Positions 58,020 through 64,000 of a stretch of DNA of 64,000 bases are shown here, in pieces. The notes under the pieces are model-generated. The model worked only from the letters and a program-made list of their open reading frames with translations, had not been told where the DNA came from and did no database searches. Both the position numbers and the translations under genes were made by a program. The stretch comes from an uncultured Pelagibacteraceae bacterium. Its GTDB lineage: Bacteria > Pseudomonadota > Alphaproteobacteria > Pelagibacterales > Pelagibacteraceae. Within the stretch, counting starts at the first letter, position 1; the number at the start of each line of letters is the position of its first letter. The stretch is from assembly GCA_902562875.1 (NCBI GenBank), contig CACEVB010000004.1, positions 1 to 64,000 on the forward strand, in the 5' to 3' direction.

Positions 58020-59127
58020 TATTTCTGAAAATTATTATAATTGGTGGAAAAATATAGATAAATTTATTTTATTTCTAATTTTAAGCCTTTTTTTCTTAGG
58101 TCTTTTTTTTTCATTAGTTTCAACATCATTTATTGCATCAGATAAATTAAGTACTAATTCATATTATTTTTTTTATAAACACTTAATTTTTATAATTCTC
58201 GCAATTATAATATTATTTAGTTTTTCTTATTTAGATAAAAATAAAATTATTAATTTATCGATATTTTTATTTTTTGTTGCATTTATATTTTTAATATTTG
58301 TTCCTTTTATTGGTGTAGAGGTGAAAGGTTCAAAAAGATGGATAGATTTTGGTGTGCTTCCCAGATTTCAACCCATAGAATTATTAAAACCTTTTACAAT
58401 TGTATTATTAAGTACTTTATTATGCCTGAATTATATGAAAAATAAATATATTAAATATTTTATAACGTTAATCGTAATTTTACCAATATTATTACTTTTG
58501 ATTATGCAACCTGATATTGGTCAATCCGTCATTATAGTATCTGTATGGCTCTCTCTTATTTTTGTTTCAGGTTTAAATTTAATAATTTTTTTCTTTTTCT
58601 TTTTTGCAATTGGTACATGCCTCATATATTCAGTTATGTCATTTCAAAAGTTTAACTACATAAAAATAAGATTATTGTCTTTTATAAATCCTTCTAGTGG
58701 TAACACGTATCAATCGGATAGAGCCTCAGAGGCGATTATAAACGGGGGTTTGTTTGGTCAAGGAATTGGAGAAGGTACGTTGAACTCAAAAGTTCCTGAA
58801 GCCCACACAGACTATATTATATCAGTAATATCAGAGGAGTTCGGAGTTCTTGTTGTAATCCTGATTATGTTAATTTATTTAGTTTTGACTTTTAAGGTTA
58901 TGCAAAAAATTGATCAGGAAAAAAATGTTAAAATAAAATTAATTCTTTTAGGCTGTATAACATTATTGATTTTACAAACATTTATTCACGTAGGTGTAAA
59001 TATTGGACTTTTACCTACAACTGGAATGACTTTGCCATTTCTTAGTTACGGTGGTTCTTCAATTATTAGTACAGCCTTAATTTCAGGTCTAATACTAAAT
59101 TTTACTAGGAGAGAGATTTCATATTGA
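58009..59127 (+). CDS. ftsW: Lipid-II polymerase FtsW (SEDS family)
   Basis: The septal peptidoglycan glycosyltransferase partner of FtsI. The 372-residue protein has about ten helices. Recognisable SEDS sequences are GSKRWIDFG near residue 107, QPDIGQSVII near residue 167, GQGIGEGTLNSKVPEAHTDYI near residue 249, including the catalytic aspartate region, and PTTGMTLPFLSYGGSSI near residue 336. Overlaps with murD and murG show it is part of one long message. Confidence 0.95.
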   Translation: MRNSISENYYNWWKNIDKFILFLILSLFFLGLFFSLVSTSFIASDKLSTNSYYFFYKHLIFIILAIIILFSFSYLDKNKIINLSIFLFFVAFIFLIFVPFIGVEVKGSKRWIDFGVLPRFQPIELLKPFTIVLLSTLLCLNYMKNKYIKYFITLIVILPILLLLIMQPDIGQSVIIVSVWLSLIFVSGLNLIIFFFFFFAIGTCLIYSVMSFQKFNYIKIRLLSFINPSSGNTYQSDRASEAIINGGLFGQGIGEGTLNSKVPEAHTDYIISVISEEFGVLVVILIMLIYLVLTFKVMQKIDQEKNVKIKLILLGCITLLILQTFIHVGVNIGLLPTTGMTLPFLSYGGSSIISTALISGLILNFTRREISY

Positions 59128-60203
59128 AAAAAAATATTTTAATTTCAACCGGAGGTACAGGTGGACATGTTATACCTGCTTTAATTTTATTCGATCATTT
59201 AAATCAAGAATTTAATGTTATCCTATCAACAGATAAAAGAGGAAAAAAGTTTATCAATAAAAATAAACATTCATATCATTTAATTAATGTTTCCAATTTG
59301 GAAAATAATATAATGCTCTTTCCATTAAAAGCTTTATCTTTCTTAAGTTCTTTAATGAAATCATTTTACCTTATTAAAAAAAAAAAAATTAATATAATAT
59401 TCAGTACTGGTGGATATATGTCATTACCAGTTTGTATAGTCGGTAAATTGCTAGGTATTGATATTTTTCTTTTTGAGCCTAATGCTATATTAGGTAAATC
59501 TAATTTATTTTTAATAAAATATGCAAAAAAGGTGATTTGTTATTATTCAGAAATAAAAAATTTTCCGAATTTATACAAAAAAAAGATTAAAATCATCGAA
59601 CCTTTAATGAGAAAATCAACTTATATATCAAAAAAAAATCTAAATCTAAATTTTAAAAATCAAATAAACATCGTTGTAATAGGCGGAAGCCAAGGGGCTG
59701 AATTCTTTGATAATATATCTACAGAATTATTTAAAAATTTATCAAAAAAAATTAAAATTAATGTTTTACAACAAGTTTCGAATATAAATAAATATAAAGA
59801 AATCCAGAATATTTATGAAACTTGTGGAATTAATTATAAATTATTCAAATTTGACGAAAATTTAACAGATATTTTAGGTGGATTTAACTTAGCATTAACT
59901 CGGTGTGGCGCTTCAACTATGGCAGAATTAGTTCAGTTAAATGTGCCTTTTATCGGTATACCATTTCCTTACGCTAAAGATGATCATCAATATCTTAATG
60001 CAATAGAATATGAAAAAAAAAATTGCTGTTGGATTTTTAGGCAAAAAAAAGGTTTAGATCTAGAACTTTTAAATCTGATTTTTAAAATTTCTAAAAATGA
60101 CCATATTTATAAAGATAAATATGAAAGTACTGTTAAAGTTTCAAATAATAATAATTGGAATAAAATAAATAAAAAATTAATTGAAATAGTAAATGAATAT
60201 TAA
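59124..60203 (+). CDS. murG: Lipid II synthase MurG
   Basis: Adds GlcNAc to lipid I at the inner face of the membrane. The 359-residue GT-B enzyme starts ILISTGGTGGHVIPALIL (residues 5-22), the G-rich donor loop of MurG, has FSTGGYMSLPVCIVGKLL near residue 93 and the C-terminal RCGASTMAEL near residue 259 and GIPFPYAKDDHQ near residue 277. The start is TTG at 59124 across the ftsW stop, chosen because the glycine loop follows at once. Confidence 0.96.
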   Translation: MKKNILISTGGTGGHVIPALILFDHLNQEFNVILSTDKRGKKFINKNKHSYHLINVSNLENNIMLFPLKALSFLSSLMKSFYLIKKKKINIIFSTGGYMSLPVCIVGKLLGIDIFLFEPNAILGKSNLFLIKYAKKVICYYSEIKNFPNLYKKKIKIIEPLMRKSTYISKKNLNLNFKNQINIVVIGGSQGAEFFDNISTELFKNLSKKIKINVLQQVSNINKYKEIQNIYETCGINYKLFKFDENLTDILGGFNLALTRCGASTMAELVQLNVPFIGIPFPYAKDDHQYLNAIEYEKKNCCWIFRQKKGLDLELLNLIFKISKNDHIYKDKYESTVKVSNNNNWNKINKKLIEIVNEY

Positions 60204-61590
60204 ATTAGCTAAAACAGAGACAATTCATTTTGTTGGTATTGGTGGTATTGGTATGAGTGGTTTAGCATTGATTATGAGTTCCATGGGATTTAAAATTCAA
60301 GGAAGTGACATATCGGTTAATAAAAATATTGAAAGATTAAAAGTAAAAAAAATTGAAGTTATTATAGGACATAAAAAAAAAAATGTTCAAAACTCCACAA
60401 TTTTAGTGATTTCCTCGGCTATCAAAAACAATAACCCAGAATTGTTAGAGGCAAAGAGAAAAAAATTACCAATTTATAAGAGAGGTGAAATGTTAGGCCA
60501 AGTAGTCTCTTTAATGAAAAATATAGTGGTTGCAGGTTCTCATGGCAAAACAACAACAACGTCTTTAATTTCATCTATTTTTTCATCTACCAACATAGAT
60601 CCAACGATTATAAATGGTGGTATTTTAAACTCTAATGGAAACTCTGCCAGACTAGGGAAAAGTGAATGGTGTATTTTAGAAGCGGACGAGTCAGATGGTA
60701 GTTTTTTAAATGTTCCAATTACTTATTCAATAATTACTAATATAGATAGAGAGCATATGGATTATTATAGATCAGAGTATAATTTAAAAAATAGTTTTAT
60801 CAAATTTATTAAAAAAACTCCTTTATTTGGAAAAAGCATCATATGTCTTGATGATAAATTTAATAAAGATGTGCTTAGAAAAGTAAAATTAAAAAATTAT
60901 TTAACTTACGGGATTAATAGAAAATCAAACTTCAAGATAAATAATATTAAACAAACAAAAAATTTTTCAAAATTTAACTTAACAATTTCACTTCCTGGGC
61001 AAAAAAAAAGTAAAATAACCAATTTAATTATACCACTATTAGGTTTGCATAATATAAGAAATGCCACTGCAGCTATAGCAGTTACTTACTCTATTGGTAT
61101 TAATAATAAATCTATAAAAAAAGGTTTAAGAAATTTTAGAGGAGTAGAAAGAAGATTTAATCATATATTTACCTACAAAAAATCGGTTTTTGTGGATGAT
61201 TATGCTCATCATCCAACGGAAATAAGTTCAGTTCTTAATGGAGTTAAAAAGGTATATATGAAAGAGAAGATTTATTGTATTTTTCAACCCCATCGAGTTT
61301 CAAGACTTACCGATCTTAGAAAAAAATTTACTTCCTGTTTTAAAGATGCTGATTATTTAATACTTTGTCCCATATATAAAGCAGGTGAAAATTCAAAATT
61401 AACTTTTGATTATAAAAAATTTGCAAAGGATATAATAAAAAATTCTAATGTTGGTCTAATTATGATAAATAACGAAATAGATTTATTTAAGTTTGTAAAA
61501 AACAATATTTATGGAAATAATCTGGTAATTGGAATGGGAGCAGGATCTATATCTAATTGGATAAAGTTACTTTCAATAAAATTAAAATGA
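60193..61590 (+). CDS. murC: UDP-N-acetylmuramate:L-alanine ligase
   Basis: The first Mur ligase, which adds L-alanine to UDP-MurNAc. It is 465 residues with HFVGIGGIGMSGLALIM near residue 12, the P-loop VAGSHGKTTTTSLISS near residue 113, EADESDGSFL near residue 166 and the C-terminal VDDYAHHPTEI near residue 335. Length and motifs are regular. It overlaps murG by 11 bp and murB by 4 bp. Confidence 0.97.
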   Translation: MNIKLAKTETIHFVGIGGIGMSGLALIMSSMGFKIQGSDISVNKNIERLKVKKIEVIIGHKKKNVQNSTILVISSAIKNNNPELLEAKRKKLPIYKRGEMLGQVVSLMKNIVVAGSHGKTTTTSLISSIFSSTNIDPTIINGGILNSNGNSARLGKSEWCILEADESDGSFLNVPITYSIITNIDREHMDYYRSEYNLKNSFIKFIKKTPLFGKSIICLDDKFNKDVLRKVKLKNYLTYGINRKSNFKINNIKQTKNFSKFNLTISLPGQKKSKITNLIIPLLGLHNIRNATAAIAVTYSIGINNKSIKKGLRNFRGVERRFNHIFTYKKSVFVDDYAHHPTEISSVLNGVKKVYMKEKIYCIFQPHRVSRLTDLRKKFTSCFKDADYLILCPIYKAGENSKLTFDYKKFAKDIIKNSNVGLIMINNEIDLFKFVKNNIYGNNLVIGMGAGSISNWIKLLSIKLK

Positions 61591-62495
61591 ATTTAAAAGA
61601 TATTATTGAATATCAAAAAAATATTGATGGTAAAATTTATTTTGATTACACTATTAAAAACCTGAACTGGTTCAATATTGGCGGAAAATCAAAAATATTT
61701 TTTAAGCCTGAAAATTTAAGAGAATTAGTAAGTTTTTTAAAAATATATAAAAATAGAGGAAAAATATTTGTTTTAGGAGCAGGTTCGAACGTCTTAATAA
61801 GTGATAATATTTTTGATGGCGTGATAATCAAACTTGGTCAAAGATTTAATAATATCTCTTTACTTAAAGAGAATACAGTAATTGCTGGTGCAAATGTATT
61901 AGATAAAAAATTATCAGTATTCTGTAAAGAGTTTGAAATTTCTGGTTTAGAATTTTTATCTTGCATACCAGGGACAGTAGGTGGTGGCATAAGGATGAAC
62001 TCTGGTTGTTATAATAAAGAATTCAAAGATATTGTTGTATCTGTGCAAGCTATTGATTTTAATGGTAATGTTCAAACTATTCCCTATGATAAGATAAAAT
62101 TTTCATACAGAAGTACTAATTTAAGTAAAAAATTAATATTTCTAAGTGCAACCTTTCAAGGTAAAAAAAAACAAAAAAGCAAGATTGATGCAGAAATCAA
62201 TAGATTAATGAAAATTAAAAAAAATTCTCAACCATCTAAAATAAAAACCAGTGGTAGTACTTTTAAAAATCCTAAAAACTCTAATGGATTAAAGGTCTGG
62301 GAACTAATAAAAAATTCCGTTCCAGATCAGGTTCAATTTGGTGACGCATATATATCTAACAATCATTCAAACTTTTTTGTAAACAAGAATAACGCTTCTT
62401 TTCAAGATATGTATAAATTAATTAATTTTGTAAAAATGAAAGTGAAAAAAAAATATAATATTAATTTAGAATTGGAAGTAGTAGTTGTAAAATAA
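61587..62495 (+). CDS. murB: UDP-N-acetylenolpyruvoylglucosamine reductase
   Basis: The FAD enzyme that completes UDP-MurNAc. The 302-residue protein (start at the ATG at 61587, which overlaps the murC stop as ATGA; the longer open frame from 61557 lies inside murC) has NIGGKSKIFFKP near residue 30, LGAGSNVLISD near residue 61, CIPGTVGGGIRMNSGCYNKE near residue 125 and the catalytic segment GSTFKNP near residue 223. It is the type I reductase form. Confidence 0.95.
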   Translation: MNLKDIIEYQKNIDGKIYFDYTIKNLNWFNIGGKSKIFFKPENLRELVSFLKIYKNRGKIFVLGAGSNVLISDNIFDGVIIKLGQRFNNISLLKENTVIAGANVLDKKLSVFCKEFEISGLEFLSCIPGTVGGGIRMNSGCYNKEFKDIVVSVQAIDFNGNVQTIPYDKIKFSYRSTNLSKKLIFLSATFQGKKKQKSKIDAEINRLMKIKKNSQPSKIKTSGSTFKNPKNSNGLKVWELIKNSVPDQVQFGDAYISNNHSNFFVNKNNASFQDMYKLINFVKMKVKKKYNINLELEVVVVK

Positions 62496-63410
62496 ATGAG
62501 AAAAAAAGTATTAGTTCTTGCCGGCGGATACTCCAAAGAAAGACAAATAAGTTTGCAAACTGGTCGAGAAGTATTTAAATCTTTAAGAAAAAAATATCAT
62601 GTTTTATTGATGGATCCCAAAGGAGATTTGGTTTCAAAACTATCGAAGATAAAACCAGATATTGTATTTAATGCTTTACACGGTAGATATGGAGAAGATG
62701 GATATATTCAATCAATATTAGAATTACAAAGAATTAAATACACACATTCAGGTGTTAGGCCATCATCTTTGGCGATTGATAAAGTTTTATCAAAAAAAAT
62801 TTTTAAACAAAAAGGTATTTTAACACCTAAAGGGTTTAAATTTAAATATTCACAAATTTTAAAAAAAAAAAATCAAAATAAAATTCAGAAAAAATTGAAA
62901 TTTCCAGTGGTAATTAAACCTATTAACGAAGGCTCAAGTGTAGGGGTGTATATATGTAATAAAAAGAATTTTATAAAAAATATAAATAAACTGAATACAT
63001 ACACTGAAATTTTAGTAGAGAAATATATTCCTGGTAGAGAAATACAGGCTGCAATTATGGGAAAACAAAAATTAGGAGCTATAGAATTAATTCCGAAAAG
63101 AAAATTTTATGATTATCAGGCAAAATATGATAAAAAAGCCAAAACAAAACATGTAATGCCAGCCACAATTGATAGTAAAAATTATAAAAAGGTAATGGAT
63201 ATTGCTTATAAAGCGCATAAAATATTAAATTGTAGAGGAGTAACAAGATCAGATTTTAGATTTTATAAAAATAAATTTTATCTACTTGAATTAAATACTC
63301 AACCAGGCATGACATCACTTTCATTAGTCCCAGAAATAGCAAAGTATAATAAAATTAGTTTTTTTAATTTATTGGATTGGTTAGTAAAAGATGCATCAAT
63401 CAACAGGTAA
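62496..63410 (+). CDS. ddl: D-alanine:D-alanine ligase
   Basis: Makes the D-Ala-D-Ala dipeptide that MurF adds. The 304-residue ATP-grasp protein has VLAGGYSKERQISLQTG near residue 6 (the usual serine-glutamate pair), ALHGRYGEDGYIQ near residue 60, VIKPINEGSSVGV near residue 139 and the ELNTQPGMTSLSLVPEIA end near residue 264. Its end overlaps ftsQ by 20 bp. Confidence 0.96.
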   Translation: MRKKVLVLAGGYSKERQISLQTGREVFKSLRKKYHVLLMDPKGDLVSKLSKIKPDIVFNALHGRYGEDGYIQSILELQRIKYTHSGVRPSSLAIDKVLSKKIFKQKGILTPKGFKFKYSQILKKKNQNKIQKKLKFPVVIKPINEGSSVGVYICNKKNFIKNINKLNTYTEILVEKYIPGREIQAAIMGKQKLGAIELIPKRKFYDYQAKYDKKAKTKHVMPATIDSKNYKKVMDIAYKAHKILNCRGVTRSDFRFYKNKFYLLELNTQPGMTSLSLVPEIAKYNKISFFNLLDWLVKDASINR

Positions 63411-64000
63411 TTTTAAAAAAATTTTATTTTATTTATTTTCATTATTTTTTCTTAGCTCTATAGTAAACATAGAATTTAAAAGTATAAATGATAAATCGTT
63501 TTTGATTGAAAAAATTCAAATTATTAGTGAAAATAAATCTTTAGAGAACAAATTATCTAAACAATTAAACTACTTAATAAATCAAAATATCTTATTATTA
63601 GAAAAAAAAAGAATTATTGAAAAAATAAAGTCTAATAAAATTATACAAGATTTTAAAGTTATTAAAAAATACCCATCTGAAATTTTAATTTATGCAGTAT
63701 CCACAAAAATAATAGGAAAAACTTTAATTGAAGGGAATTTATATTATATAGGTTACAACAGTAAACTTATAGAGGATGTAAATCAGGAAATACCTGAAGA
63801 TTTACCGAATATTTTTGGAAAATTTGAACTAGATGATTTTTTATCATTATATAAAGAACTACAAAAAAATAATTTTGAGAATTATTTAATAACAGATTTC
63901 TATTATTTTGAGAATAATCGCTGGGATATAAAAATAAATAATGGTTTATTAATCAAGCTACCAGAGAAAAACAATTATCAAACATTAAAGATGGTAAAAA
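63391..64000 (+). CDS. ftsQ: Cell-division protein FtsQ (5' part, cut by window end)
   Basis: An open frame from the ATG at 63391 to the window edge, about 203 residues without a stop. A membrane helix occupies residues 11-27, followed by a POTRA-like domain (residues 39-110) and a beta region with the FtsQ-typical NNRWDIKINNGLLIKLPE near residues 173-190. Order and overlap with ddl (20 bp) fit the dcw cluster. Only the last part of the protein is missing. Confidence 0.88.
   Translation, partial: MHQSTGNFKKILFYLFSLFFLSSIVNIEFKSINDKSFLIEKIQIISENKSLENKLSKQLNYLINQNILLLEKKRIIEKIKSNKIIQDFKVIKKYPSEILIYAVSTKIIGKTLIEGNLYYIGYNSKLIEDVNQEIPEDLPNIFGKFELDDFLSLYKELQKNNFENYLITDFYYFENNRWDIKINNGLLIKLPEKNNYQTLKMVK

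Overview
This is a very AT-rich, tightly packed bacterial chromosome segment, most likely from the SAR11 group (Pelagibacterales, Alphaproteobacteria). The reasons are the base composition, the frequent 1-20 bp gene overlaps, the alphaproteobacterial genes (a TrcR/DUF1013 regulator, a 41-residue L36 and the order carA / yqeY-dnaG-rpoD), and a 5S rRNA gene lying alone at the edge of a block of surface-polysaccharide genes. In SAR11 genomes the second hypervariable region is known to sit between the 23S and 5S genes. No transposase, integrase, phage gene or CRISPR array was seen.

Region 1 (1-18.5 kb) is the accessory block. It holds seven glycosyltransferase or sugar-phosphate transferase genes, three FkbM-type methyltransferases, two large membrane proteins and a GDP-fucose pathway (gmd, fcl), with many changes of strand. 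Inside it is a compact vitamin B12 locus (6.0-10.4 kb): a cobalamin riboswitch with its own promoter, a BtuB-type TonB receptor, a small HPPNFTP membrane protein, and a cobalamin-binding radical SAM enzyme of unknown substrate.

Region 2 (18.5-47.4 kb) is core genome. It starts with the detached 5S rRNA, which has a promoter-like sequence in front and an epimerase gene starting 7 nt behind it. It continues through rpmJ, pntAA-pntAB-pntB, transaldolase, initiator tRNA, rpsU, trcR, rpmE, an inositol-monophosphatase gene, efp, a secreted hydrolase, an SDR, uvrB, aspartate aminotransferase, trxB, a frameshifted ELM1-like gene, a 2OG-Fe(II) oxygenase, carB-carA, yqeY-dnaG-rpoD, an O-antigen-ligase-like gene, two tRNAs, mlaA-mlaC and an amidase.

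Region 3 (47.4-64 kb) has RNase P RNA and then a long division and cell-wall cluster: mraZ, ftsZ, rsmH, ftsL, ftsI, a murE-murF fusion, mraY, murD, ftsW, murG, murC, murB, ddl and the start of ftsQ. From rsmH onward the genes overlap or nearly abut. ftsZ lies second, right after mraZ, instead of near the end of the cluster. The mraZ promoter carries three CCCA repeats spaced exactly 10 bp apart across its -10 element, the expected layout of an MraZ operator.

The items most worth a second look are the B12 locus in the hypervariable region, a tRNA-Val whose elbow nucleotides are changed in a coordinated way, the initiator tRNA lacking one of its three G-C pairs, the displaced ftsZ, the mraZ operator, and the 5S gene with its own promoter.
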